Positions 1-8,194 are shown, counted from the first letter of the stretch. The stretch: DNA of 9,905 nt from Elusimicrobiota bacterium (GCA_016207625.1 JACQPF010000285.1:1-9905); one strand, 5' to 3'. Notes: generated from the sequence alone by a model not told the origin. Made by a program: numbers and translations.

Positions 1-357
1 GCTCCGCAATATGGCGCCGAGGTTGTGGGGATCTTCGATCCCGTCCAAAAGCAGGAGCGGCGAAGTGGACTCGAGGACGTCTTCCAGCGCGGCGTAGGCG
101 AAGGCCGCGGCGCGCGCCACAACGCCTTGGTGGTTCGCCGTGCGGGTCATCTCGTTCAGCCGGGTCCGGTCCACCCACTGAAAAACGATGTTCTTCTCCT
201 TCGCCAGGCGGACGATCTCCTCGATGGGGCCGCCCGCGCCCCCGCGCAAAATCCAGAGCTTGTTGATTTGGCGCGGACCTGGAGATCGCAGGATCTCCAG
301 CACCGGGTGGCGCCCGTAGATGAGGTCTTGGTCCGAATCTTTTTCCATTCCCGTCAT
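1..357 (-). CDS. rlmB: 23S rRNA 2'-O-ribose methyltransferase (SpoU/TrmH family), 3' end missing
   Basis: Partial gene: 119 residues from the ATG at 357 to the window edge; the catalytic SPOUT domain lies mostly outside. Seen: an N-terminal RNA-binding domain of the SpoU substrate-binding type (about residues 12-85, with IYGRHPVLEIL at 13-23 and HQGVVA at 76-81), then the start of the methyltransferase domain with motif 1, GIEDPHNLGAILRS (106-119), including the conserved Asn112 and Arg118. Members use S-adenosylmethionine to methylate a ribose 2'-OH; RlmB acts on a guanosine of the 23S rRNA peptidyl-transferase loop. The ATG overlaps the cysS stop as ATGA, and GGAGG lies 5 bases upstream, inside the last cysS codons. 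The in-frame ATG at 348 has no ribosome site. The position after cysS matches the Firmicute cysS-(mrnC)-rlmB order. A related tRNA methyltransferase (TrmH-like) cannot be fully excluded without the C-terminus. Confidence 0.9.
   Translation of the reverse strand, partial: MTGMEKDSDQDLIYGRHPVLEILRSPGPRQINKLWILRGGAGGPIEEIVRLAKEKNIVFQWVDRTRLNEMTRTANHQGVVARAAAFAYAALEDVLESTSPLLLLDGIEDPHNLGAILRS
279..300. repeat. Perfect inverted repeat (9-bp stem, 4-base loop) in early rlmB
   Basis: Left arm CTGGAGATC (279-287) and right arm GATCTCCAG (292-300) are perfectly complementary around a 4-base loop (288-291). It falls at codons 20-27 of rlmB (LEILRSPG region). There is no T-run after it on either strand, so it is not a usual terminator; its function, if any, is unknown. 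Confidence 0.6.
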
Positions 358-1769
358 TCTTTCCTCCACCAGCGCGGGCCCTGCGGCGTGTCTTCGACGA
401 CGATTTGCCGCGCGGAAAGCTCGGCCCGGATCCGGTCGGCCTCCGCCCAGTTCTTCCCTTTGCGGGCGGCCTCGCGTCGGCTGATGAGATCGTTGACCAC
501 CTCGTCTCCCTCGTCCACCGCCGCCTGGAGGGGCACGCCCATTACCTCTCGAAAGGCCTGAAGGACGAGGCTCAAGCCCTTCTCCAGGCTTGCGGTGTGA
601 ATGGCTTTGTGGGTGGCGGTGCGCGTGTTCAGGGCGCCGAGGAGCTCAAAGAGGGCGGCCAGGGCTTGAGGCGAATTGAAGTCGTCCGAGAGGGCCGCGT
701 CGAAATCTTCATTGAACTTGGCGAAGAGAGCCTCCAAAACCTTGTCGTCCTGCCGGTCGGTGCCGAATTGAGCCCGCAGGGTCGCCTTCAGGCGCCGGAC
801 CGTTTCCTCCGCGTTCTGAAGGGTGGACGCCGCCTTGGTCAAAAGCTCGTCGGAAACCTCGAGCGGGGTGCGGTAATGCTGGGAGAGGAGCAACAGGCGC
901 ACCGCGCGGGGATCGTATTTCGCGAAGATGTCGGAGAGGGAAAAGAAGTTGCCCAGGGATTTGGACATTTTCTCTTTATTCACCGTCACGAAACCGTTGT
1001 GGATCCAGTACCTCGCGAATGGTTTCCCGGTCGCCCCCTCGGCCTGAGCGATTTCGTTTTCGTGATGCGGAAAAATCAGGTCCTGCCCGCCGCCGTGGAT
1101 GTCGAAGGTTTCCGCGTTTAAGTTGACGAGGCTCATCACCGAGCATTCGATGTGCCATCCGGGACGGCCTTTCCCCCAGGGCGAATCCCAGGCGGGCTCT
1201 CCCGGCTTGGCGGCCTTCCAGAGGGCGAAGTCCAGGGGGTCGCGCTTGCGCTCGTCCACGTCCACGCGCGCGCCGGACTTCAAGTCGTCCAGAGACCTCT
1301 TGGAAAGCTTCCCATATCCCGGGAAGGAGCGCACCGCGTAGTACACGTCCCCCTCGACGGCATACGCCAAACCTTTTTCCACCAGCGTCCCGATGGACGC
1401 CACGATGGGAGGGATGTGCTGCGTCACGCGCGGGTAGGCGCCGGCGCGCTCGATGTTCAGCCGGTCCATCTTGCCGAAGTAGTCCTGGATGCAGCGCTCC
1501 GCGAGGACCGACGGATCTTCGCCGCGCTCCCGGGCGCGCCGGATAATTTTATCGTCGATATCGGTGAAGTTCTGAACGTGGGCGACTTCGTACCCCAGGC
1601 GCCGGAGGGACCGCCGAATGAAATCGAAAACGACATAGCAGCGCGCGTGGCCGAGGTGGGATTCGTCGTACGGCGTCACCCCGCAGACGTACATCTTCAC
1701 CCGGCCGGGGTCCAACGGCTGGAAGGGTTCTTTTTTCCCGGAAAGCGTGTTGTGGATGTGCAGAGCCAT
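354..1769 (-). CDS. cysS: Cysteinyl-tRNA synthetase
   Basis: Charges tRNA-Cys with cysteine using ATP; cytoplasmic class I synthetase. Complete at 471 residues, close to the usual length of about 460. The Rossmann catalytic domain carries the HIGH-type signature HLGH (38-41) after MYVCGVTPYD (26-35), and the KMSKS loop at 267-271. The zinc site that selects cysteine is present: Cys29, Cys209 (in GWHIECSVMS, 204-213) and His/Glu in FPHHENE (233-239). NFTDIDDKII (67-76) and HGGGQDLIFPHH (225-236) are further CysRS signatures. The C-terminal helical DALR-type domain follows (about 340-415), then a short tRNA-binding tail with RREAARKGKNWAEADRIR (431-448). The start at 1769 is supported by AAGGA six bases upstream. 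It lies 16 bases after ispF and overlaps rlmB by 4 bases. No key residue is missing. Confidence 0.98.
   Translation of the reverse strand: MALHIHNTLSGKKEPFQPLDPGRVKMYVCGVTPYDESHLGHARCYVVFDFIRRSLRRLGYEVAHVQNFTDIDDKIIRRARERGEDPSVLAERCIQDYFGKMDRLNIERAGAYPRVTQHIPPIVASIGTLVEKGLAYAVEGDVYYAVRSFPGYGKLSKRSLDDLKSGARVDVDERKRDPLDFALWKAAKPGEPAWDSPWGKGRPGWHIECSVMSLVNLNAETFDIHGGGQDLIFPHHENEIAQAEGATGKPFARYWIHNGFVTVNKEKMSKSLGNFFSLSDIFAKYDPRAVRLLLLSQHYRTPLEVSDELLTKAASTLQNAEETVRRLKATLRAQFGTDRQDDKVLEALFAKFNEDFDAALSDDFNSPQALAALFELLGALNTRTATHKAIHTASLEKGLSLVLQAFREVMGVPLQAAVDEGDEVVNDLISRREAARKGKNWAEADRIRAELSARQIVVEDTPQGPRWWRKE
363..367 (-). promoter_or_regulatory. Ribosome binding site of rlmB inside cysS
   Basis: GGAGG on the minus strand, five bases (AAAGA) before the ATG at 357. 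It is coded within the last Trp-Arg-Lys codons of cysS and decides the rlmB start at 357 rather than 348. Confidence 0.8.
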
Positions 1770-1775
1770 GATTCG

Positions 1776-1780
1776 TCCTT
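1776..1780 (-). promoter_or_regulatory. Ribosome binding site of cysS
   Basis: AAGGA on the minus strand, six bases before the ATG at 1769, within the 16-base gap after ispF. Confidence 0.65.
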
Positions 1781-1785
1781 TGCGC

Positions 1786-2274
1786 TCAACGAGCCCGGCG
1801 AAGCTTTTTCTCCAACGTCGCCACGGCCACCGCCGCGATGCCCTCTTTTTTCCCGACGAAACCCATGCCTTCGTTGGTTTTGGCCTTCACGCTGACGTTT
1901 TCGATCGGGACGTTCAGCGCGTGGCCGATTTTCGCGCGCATGCGGTTCTTGTAGGGCCCGAGCTTAGGGACCTCCGCCAAAACGGTCACATCCACGTGAA
2001 CGATTCGAAACCGGGGAGCGATCCGCCGGGCGGTGTCGGCGAGGAGCCGGAGACTGTCGGCCCCTTTGAAGCGCGGATCGCTGTCCGGGAACAGCGTCCC
2101 GATATCGCCGAGGGCCGCCGCGCCCAAGAGAGCGTCGATGAGGGCGTGGAGAGCGGCGTCCGCGTCGGAGTGGCCCTTCAATCCCATTTTAAAAGGGATC
2201 CCCACTCCTCCCAACACCAGCTTTCGCCCTTTCACAAAACGATGGCTGTCGTAGCCCCAACCGGTTTGCGTCAT
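1786..2274 (-). CDS. ispF: 2-C-methyl-D-erythritol 2,4-cyclodiphosphate synthase
   Basis: Fifth step of the MEP isoprenoid pathway: converts CDP-methylerythritol 2-phosphate to methylerythritol 2,4-cyclodiphosphate with release of CMP. Family members are homotrimers with a zinc ion. The protein is 162 residues, the normal length. The zinc ligands Asp9 and His11 (GYDSHRF, 7-13) and His43 (ALHALIDAL, 41-49) are all present. Other signatures are GHSDADA (34-40), GDIGTLFPD (56-64), KAKTNEGMGF (130-139) and GKKEGIA (141-147). The start is the ATG at 2274, whose ATGA overlaps the ispD stop; the longer open frame upstream to 2484 lies inside ispD and has no IspF similarity. Only a weak GGA ribosome site is visible, so translation is probably coupled to ispD. 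IspD and IspF are separate proteins here, unlike the fused IspDF of some proteobacteria. Confidence 0.97.
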   Translation of the reverse strand: MTQTGWGYDSHRFVKGRKLVLGGVGIPFKMGLKGHSDADAALHALIDALLGAAALGDIGTLFPDSDPRFKGADSLRLLADTARRIAPRFRIVHVDVTVLAEVPKLGPYKNRMRAKIGHALNVPIENVSVKAKTNEGMGFVGKKEGIAAVAVATLEKKLRRAR

Positions 2275-2969
2275 CGCCGTCCGGCTTTCATGAGCGCCGC
2301 GCAGACCCTCAAATCCTCCGGCACGGTCACCTTGAGGTTTTGAGGCGATCCCAGCACCAGTTCTACCGGGCATCCGGCCTGTTCGGCCCATTGAGCGTCG
2401 TCCGTGGGGGGCCTTCGGTCCTTCTGGAAAAATACCTTTTCCGCCGTCCGCCGCCGAAACCCTTGCGGGGTCTGGGCCAGCCACAAACCCTGGCGGGGGA
2501 TGGTCCGCTCAACGAGAGACTTCCGAGACGTCCCCTTCGCTTTCTTCACGGTATCGGGCACGGGCCAGGCGGCCAGCGCCGCGCCGGTCTTCCGCGCGGC
2601 GGCGATCACCCGCCCCACCACCTCGCGCGTGACCAGCGGGCGGGCGGCGTCATGAATCAAAACAACGTCGGCTCGGGGAGAGAGCGCGGAAAAACCGCGC
2701 CGGACCGAGTCCGCCCGCTCCTCCCCGCCTTCGACGACGGAGCGGACCTTGCGCAGTTTCCAGTGGCGAACGCAGGCCTCCACCCGCTTCACATGTTCGC
2801 GGGGGGCGACGCAGACGATTTCCCCGACAGCGGCGAGGCTTTCGAACGTTTTCAAGGGCCAATACAGGAGGGGCCGGCCTCCTAGGGGCTGGAATTGCTT
2901 GGGCCGTTCCGATCGGGGAGCAAAGCGGGCGCCTCGTCCCGCCGCGACCAGGATCACTCCGACGGACAT
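2271..2969 (-). CDS. ispD: 2-C-methyl-D-erythritol 4-phosphate cytidylyltransferase
   Basis: Third step of the MEP pathway: joins CTP and methylerythritol 4-phosphate to give CDP-methylerythritol and diphosphate. It is 232 residues, the usual length for a single-domain IspD. Seen: the nucleotide-binding start VAAGRGARFAP (8-18) with RPKQFQPLGGRPLL (22-35, Lys24 as the expected catalytic lysine), IHDAARPLV (105-113), QTPQGF (166-171), TDDAQWAE (189-196) and NLKVTVPEDL (211-220, with Lys213). These are the family motifs in order. The ATG at 2969 lies 12 bases after the stop of the PIN-TRAM gene; the ribosome site is weak (GGA at a distance), so translation may depend on the upstream gene. The stop overlaps the ispF start. 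Confidence 0.97.
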   Translation of the reverse strand: MSVGVILVAAGRGARFAPRSERPKQFQPLGGRPLLYWPLKTFESLAAVGEIVCVAPREHVKRVEACVRHWKLRKVRSVVEGGEERADSVRRGFSALSPRADVVLIHDAARPLVTREVVGRVIAAARKTGAALAAWPVPDTVKKAKGTSRKSLVERTIPRQGLWLAQTPQGFRRRTAEKVFFQKDRRPPTDDAQWAEQAGCPVELVLGSPQNLKVTVPEDLRVCAALMKAGRR

Positions 2970-2981
2970 TCTACAGGTCCG

Positions 2982-4040
2982 TCATCCTTCCGCAGGCTGG
3001 TCGTTGGCCGGCGGCTCGTGGGGTTCGTGTGGCTCGTGGGGCTCGCGGGGCAGTTCGTGCACCCGTTCGCGGGATTTCGTGAAGACCATCCGTCCGGCGG
3101 ACGTCTGGAGGATGGACGTCACCGTGACGCTCAGTTTCTGGCCGATGGCTTTCCGGCCGTCCTCCACCACGACCATCGTGCCGTCATCCAGATACCCGAT
3201 GCCCTGGTCGCGCTCCTTGCCCTCTTTCACGACGAAGACGGTCATGGCTTCGCCCGGCAGGACCACGGGCTTCAGGGCATTCGCCAGGTCGTTGATGTTG
3301 AGCACGGTCACGCCCTGAATGCTGGCGATCTTATTGAGGTTGAAGTCCGTGGTCAAGATTTTCGCGCCCAGTTCCCGGGCCAGGGCGACGAGTTTGGAGT
3401 CCACCTCCTTGATGTCGGAAAAATCCTTGTCGAAGATTTTGACGGGCACGTCCTGAATCTCTTGCAGGCGCGCCAGGATTTCCATTCCCCGCCGGCCCCG
3501 GGAGCGCCGGGCGTTGTCGGCCGAATCGGCGATGTTCTGGAGCTCTTTGAGCACGAACCGCGGCACGACGAGGGTGCCGGAAAGGAATTTGGATTCGCAC
3601 ACGTCCGCCACGCGGCCGTCGATGAGGACCGACGTGTCCACGATGTGGATGTTCTGCAGCTTCTTCTTGGATCCCTTCATGAGGAGGTCGCGGTCCAGCA
3701 ATTCCAGCTCCTGCCGCTTCCTCACGAAGATCACCAGGCCCAGGTAGGCCAACACCACGTGCATCAGGAGTGCGTATTTCTCCGACAGCTCGTACAGGCG
3801 CGGATCCACCCGGTAGAAGACCCAGCTGAGGAGCTGCGCCGAAACCAAGCCGACGATGGCGCCGATGACGCCGGAGATGAGGGCGTCCAGCGCCACACGA
3901 TCAATGACGATTTCCACCGCGATGATAAGGATGGCCGCGCCGACGCCGACCAAAATGCCTTTTGCGTCTGGAGAGATTTGCATATAACCGATGATGGGTC
4001 CGAAGATGATGACTAAGAGTCGAATTAGGTTAATTAACAC
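2982..4040 (-). CDS. Membrane-anchored PIN-TRAM domain protein (YacL type)
   Basis: 352 residues. The N-terminus has about four hydrophobic membrane segments (roughly 1-20, 28-46, 50-74, 88-107). A PIN nuclease-fold domain follows (about 131-255) with the acidic residues expected for metal binding: Asp135 in IVDTSVLIDGR, Glu166 in VLKELQ, Asp214 in KEVDSKL and Asp232 in TTDFNLNK. A TRAM nucleic-acid-binding domain covers about 258-322. The last 25 residues are a low-complexity tail with a PHE repeat. Known: this architecture is that of YacL/PilT-like proteins in the radA-ispD region of many bacteria; a nuclease role is inferred, and the exact substrate is unknown. The start is a GTG at 4040, chosen because it begins the first membrane segment and has AAGGGA 7 bases upstream; the next Met (residue 20) would remove that segment. 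It lies 44 bases after radA and 12 before ispD. Confidence 0.92.
   Translation of the reverse strand: MLINLIRLLVIIFGPIIGYMQISPDAKGILVGVGAAILIIAVEIVIDRVALDALISGVIGAIVGLVSAQLLSWVFYRVDPRLYELSEKYALLMHVVLAYLGLVIFVRKRQELELLDRDLLMKGSKKKLQNIHIVDTSVLIDGRVADVCESKFLSGTLVVPRFVLKELQNIADSADNARRSRGRRGMEILARLQEIQDVPVKIFDKDFSDIKEVDSKLVALARELGAKILTTDFNLNKIASIQGVTVLNINDLANALKPVVLPGEAMTVFVVKEGKERDQGIGYLDDGTMVVVEDGRKAIGQKLSVTVTSILQTSAGRMVFTKSRERVHELPREPHEPHEPHEPPANDQPAEG
3013..3048. repeat. Four 9-bp tandem units coding a Pro-His-Glu tail
   Basis: On the plus strand the units are ggctcgtgg, ggttcgtgt, ggctcgtgg and ggctcgcgg, in direct tandem with no spacer. On the coding (minus) strand they encode the REPHEPHEPHEP stretch at the C-terminus of the PIN-TRAM protein (residues 332-343). 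The unit keeps the reading frame, so changes in copy number would only lengthen or shorten the tail. Confidence 0.85.
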
Positions 4041-4053
4041 GATGCGTTCCCTT
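4041..4053 (-). promoter_or_regulatory. Ribosome site deciding a GTG start of the PIN-TRAM gene
   Basis: On the minus strand AAGGGA (4053-4048) is followed by seven bases and then GTG at 4040. There is no ATG in a suitable place in this frame before residue 20, and codons further upstream run into the radA end without another start. Confidence 0.6.
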
Positions 4054-4084
4054 CTTATCCTATTGATTTGTCCGCTCTTCGATG

Positions 4085-5464
<1,380 letters not shown>

Positions 5465-5472
5465 CTCGAATT

Positions 5473-6003
5473 TTATTCTTTATCTTCCTCGCCTTTTTCT
5501 TCCCCCGGGCCTTCCTTCCCCTTCTCCTTGAGGTCGCGGAAGAAATCCTCCGGCGTCATGGTCTCCAGCTTCTTCTTGAAGTCGTCGACTTCCTCTTCGG
5601 AGATCGGCTTCAGGAGCTCCGGGCAGGCCTCGAACACGCCTTCCTCCACGAAGATCGGGCAACGTTCCCGCACCGCGATCGCGATGGAATCCGAAGGGCG
5701 GGCGTCCATGACGATTCCCGTCTCTCCTTTCTGGAGATGGATCTCCGCGAAGAACGTGCTGTCCTTGAGCTCCGTGATCACGATCTTCTTCACGTCGACG
5801 CCCAGCTTCTCCAGCATGTTCAGCAGCAAATCGTGCGTCAAAGGCCTCGGGAATTTCTGGCCCGCCAGCGCCATGCCGATGGAGCCTCCCTCATAAAGGC
5901 CGATCCATATGGGCAGGAGGCGGGGGCCCTCCACTTCTTCCAACACCAGGACCACCTGTCCGCCGACTTGAGCCAATGAATAGATGCGGGTTTCTTTCAA
6001 CAT
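5473..6003 (-). CDS. Bifunctional nuclease (BFN/DUF151) family protein
   Basis: 176 residues. The DUF151 domain covers about residues 1-135, with family motifs LPIWIGLYEGGSI (30-42), PRPLTHDLLLNML (52-64), STFFAEIHL (82-90), MDARPSDSIAIAVR (99-112) and PIFVEEGVFE (115-124). Family knowledge: members include the plant BBD/BFN proteins, reported to have nuclease activity, and Thermotoga TM0160; the bacterial role is poorly defined. The C-terminal 40 residues are a charged, Lys/Glu-rich tail, probably disordered; no UVR domain, which some members carry, is visible. The start at 6003 has a strong GGGGAGG site five bases upstream. The longer frame to 6063 overlaps the end of mlaD and adds residues unlike the family. 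The gene is 13 bases after mlaD and 8 before radA. The adjacent radA suggests a nucleic-acid role, but that is inference. Confidence 0.92.
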   Translation of the reverse strand: MLKETRIYSLAQVGGQVVLVLEEVEGPRLLPIWIGLYEGGSIGMALAGQKFPRPLTHDLLLNMLEKLGVDVKKIVITELKDSTFFAEIHLQKGETGIVMDARPSDSIAIAVRERCPIFVEEGVFEACPELLKPISEEEVDDFKKKLETMTPEDFFRDLKEKGKEGPGEEKGEEDKE

Positions 6004-6008
6004 GATGT

Positions 6009-6015
6009 CCTCCCC
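6009..6015 (-). promoter_or_regulatory. Strong ribosome binding site of the BFN gene
   Basis: GGGGAGG on the minus strand, five bases (ACATC) before the ATG at 6003. It is the best ribosome site in the window and decides the start against the longer open frame beginning at 6063. Confidence 0.85.
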
Positions 6016-6016
6016 T

Positions 6017-7372
6017 TTACCGGGCCAACCCCACGAATCCGAGCAAATACGCAATGTCCTCATCTTTAAATGTAATGTTCAAATAGGCGTTTAAGTTCCG
6101 TCGCTCGGCGATGTCCTCCACCCGCCCTCCCAGCCACAGCCAGGGATCCGCCAGGGTCACCCGCGCCCCCGCGTTGTAAACGGGGCTGTCCAGTCTCCGA
6201 CCCTGGATGACCTCGTCCCGCGGGATATCGTACGCTTCGGCTTCCAGCTCGAACCGGCGGCTCCATTCCTCCGACCGGAACGGGCGGTAACGGATCCCCG
6301 CGCCCCCCGACGAGCGGATGGCCCCGCCGTAGAGGGTGAACGGCCCGAAATCCCGCCCCATCACGCCCGTGACGGTGTTCTTCTTCTCCAGGTCGGAGCC
6401 GGGCAACTTGCGGTCTTCCCGGGCCCCCAGGTTGTTCCCCTGGACGAAGTAGAATTTCCCCGGGCGCGGGACGATGCGCAGGCCCAAGTCGGCCCGGGCT
6501 TGCCGGTCCTCGAAATCGTACCTCTGACGGTAGTCCCAATACACCTCGACCATCGAGATGCGGCCCAAAATGGTTTTGGCTTCCTTGGCCGCCTGCTGGA
6601 CGTCCGCGAAGGTCTGCTTGAGGCTCTGCCCCATCTCATCGTCCGACATGAGCTTGCCCACGGTCCCCTCGCCCTTCTCCACCTTGGCCAAGAGCGAGTC
6701 CAGCCTCTCCGACACGGAGCGGATCTTGGCCAGGGCGACCTTGATGTCTTCCTTTTTCTCTTGGGTGATTTCATCGAGGGAGGCGGAGACGTTCTTCGCG
6801 TGCCGGGACAGGTCCCGCGTGTTGAGGACGATCTCTTCCAGCGCCTTCTCCTGCTTGGCCAGCGCCGTGTTCAAGGCGTCCGTCACCCGCCGCAAGTTCG
6901 CCGCGGTGGCCCGGACGTTGTCGCTGACGGACCCCAGCTCCGGGTCGTCGCGGAAGAACTCCTGAAGCTGCTTCATGACGTCGTCGAAGGAGAAGGATGG
7001 CTCGCCTTGGATCGTGGCGCCTTCCTTCAGGAGGGGCGCCGACGGACTGCCCAAAGTGAGTTCGAGGTACTTGGACCCGATGAGGCCCGTCGCGGACACA
7101 TAGGCCTTGGCGTCCTCATGGGCCTGGACGCCCTCCGCCAGGCGGACCGTCACCTTGGCCCGCTGGTCCACCAATTGAATCCGGTCCACCTTCCCCACTT
7201 CCACGCCGGCCACCTTCACGGGCCCCTTGTCGGGCAGTCCTTCGGCGTCGTCGAAGATGATGTGGAGGTCGTAGGTGCTCCGGAACTGGATGTCTCCCAG
7301 CACCAAAATACCGGCCGCCAGGACGGCCAGGGCCGCGAGGGTGAACGCCCCGACTTTGGTCTCTACGTTCAT
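6017..7372 (-). CDS. mlaD: MCE-domain phospholipid transport protein MlaD, long form with beta-rich C-terminus
   Basis: Lipid-binding subunit of the Mla ABC system, anchored in the inner membrane and facing the periplasm. 451 residues, far longer than E. coli MlaD (about 180). In order: an N-terminal membrane anchor (about 7-27) after the typical METKVG-like start; one MCE domain (about 33-123, with FDDAEGLPDKGPVKVAGVEVG and GLIGSKYLELTLG); a long, charged helical or coiled-coil region (about 130-275) with KGEGTVGKLMSDDEM (233-247), a recurrent MCE-protein motif; and a beta-rich domain (about 276-451). The last starts YWDYRQRYDF and has alternating polar/hydrophobic strands such as FTLYGGAIRSSGGAGIRYRP (345-364). 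This resembles a small outer-membrane barrel, but the final residue is Arg, not the usual Phe/Trp. The start at 7372 lies 48 bases after mlaF, with a weak ribosome site. Family call is sure; barrel is inferred. Confidence 0.93.
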   Translation of the reverse strand: MNVETKVGAFTLAALAVLAAGILVLGDIQFRSTYDLHIIFDDAEGLPDKGPVKVAGVEVGKVDRIQLVDQRAKVTVRLAEGVQAHEDAKAYVSATGLIGSKYLELTLGSPSAPLLKEGATIQGEPSFSFDDVMKQLQEFFRDDPELGSVSDNVRATAANLRRVTDALNTALAKQEKALEEIVLNTRDLSRHAKNVSASLDEITQEKKEDIKVALAKIRSVSERLDSLLAKVEKGEGTVGKLMSDDEMGQSLKQTFADVQQAAKEAKTILGRISMVEVYWDYRQRYDFEDRQARADLGLRIVPRPGKFYFVQGNNLGAREDRKLPGSDLEKKNTVTGVMGRDFGPFTLYGGAIRSSGGAGIRYRPFRSEEWSRRFELEAEAYDIPRDEVIQGRRLDSPVYNAGARVTLADPWLWLGGRVEDIAERRNLNAYLNITFKDEDIAYLLGFVGLAR

Positions 7373-7420
7373 GGATGCACCAACCGGCTGTCCGTCAGCA
7401 ATGGCCCGCTCCGAATCGAA
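7373..7420 (-). other. mlaF-mlaD spacer, longest gap in the window
   Basis: 48 bases between the TAA of mlaF (7423-7421) and the ATG of mlaD (7372). It keeps the mlaF frame open for exactly 16 sense codons up to the mlaD ATG. I see no strong ribosome site (only GGTTGGTG-like), hairpin or promoter. Confidence 0.6.
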
Positions 7421-8185
7421 TTAACTGAAAGCCCGCACCGGCATCTGGATGGGGCCCCGGGAAGACCCGGTCACGAATTGTTTCACGAGGGGGTTGTCCG
7501 TCGCCTGGATCTCCTCCGGAGTGTTCACCGCCACGATCTTCCCCTCGTAAAGCATGGCGATGCGGTTGGACACCTTATAAGCCGACTTCATATCGTGAGT
7601 CACGACGACGGACGTGACCTTGAGCTTTTGCTGCAGCTCCAGGATCAAGTCGTTGATGACGTCCGACATGATGGGGTCCAGCCCCGTGGTGGGCTCATCG
7701 TACAAAATATAGAGCGGCTCGTGGGCGATGGCTCGCGCCAGGCCCACGCGCTTTTTCATGCCTCCAGAAAGCTCGGCGGGCTTCAGGCGCGCCACTTCGG
7801 GCTTCAAGCCCACCAGGGCGAGCTTGTTCACCGCGATGGAGGACCCGCTGCGCATCAGGTCCGGACGGAGGTTCTTCACGCCGAACAGGATGTTCTCCTC
7901 CACCGTGAGCGAATCAAAAAGCGCCGCCCCCTGGAACAGGAACCCGAATTTCTTCTGCACTTCGAAGAGCTTGTCCTCGGGCAGGTTCGTGATCACGACG
8001 TCATCCACCCAAATGCGCCCCTGGTCCGGGCGCAGGAGGCCGACGATGAGCTTCAAGGTCACGCTCTTGCCGGAGCCGGACCCGCCGATGATCGTCAGCG
8101 TCTCGCCGTCCTGCGCCTCCAGGGTGGCGCCCCGCAGCACATGGTTCATTCCGAACGATCGATGGACGTCCGCAAGGCGGATCAT
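7421..8185 (-). CDS. mlaF: Mla phospholipid transport ATP-binding protein
   Basis: Cytoplasmic ABC ATPase driving phospholipid transfer through MlaE. 254 residues, close to the family norm (about 260-270). Seen: Walker A GGSGSGKS (34-41), Q-loop region with the family-typical FLFQGAALFDSLTVEENI (82-99), ABC signature LSGGMKKR (139-146), Walker B ILYDEP (160-165) followed by TTGLDP (166-171), and H-loop His197 in VTHDM. The C-terminus has a short tail containing GPI (244-246), as in MlaF/MkL proteins. The ATG at 8185 has GAGGG four bases upstream that overlaps the mlaE stop. It lies 7 bases after mlaE and 48 before mlaD. The order E-F-D is standard for the mla group; I see no change in a catalytic residue. 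Confidence 0.97.
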   Translation of the reverse strand: MIRLADVHRSFGMNHVLRGATLEAQDGETLTIIGGSGSGKSVTLKLIVGLLRPDQGRIWVDDVVITNLPEDKLFEVQKKFGFLFQGAALFDSLTVEENILFGVKNLRPDLMRSGSSIAVNKLALVGLKPEVARLKPAELSGGMKKRVGLARAIAHEPLYILYDEPTTGLDPIMSDVINDLILELQQKLKVTSVVVTHDMKSAYKVSNRIAMLYEGKIVAVNTPEEIQATDNPLVKQFVTGSSRGPIQMPVRAFS

Positions 8186-8189
8186 GCGG

Positions 8190-8194
8190 CCCTC
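8190..8194 (-). promoter_or_regulatory. Ribosome site of mlaF embedded in the mlaE stop
   Basis: Minus-strand TGAGGGCCGCATG: the mlaE TGA (8195-8193) shares bases with GAGGG, which sits four bases before the mlaF ATG (8185). This suits termination-coupled re-initiation. Confidence 0.7.

Noticed and set aside
2275..2484. Longer ispF start giving 232 residues
   Set aside because: The extra 70 residues lie inside ispD in another frame and do not resemble IspF; the ATG at 2274 gives the normal length.
4041..4084. Possible promoter in the A+T-richer radA/PIN-TRAM gap
   Set aside because: No pair of -35 and -10 boxes at a usual spacing could be recognised in the 44 bases.
6004..6063. Longer BFN start at 6063
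   Set aside because: The added residues overlap the mlaD end, and the strong GGGGAGG site points to the ATG at 6003.
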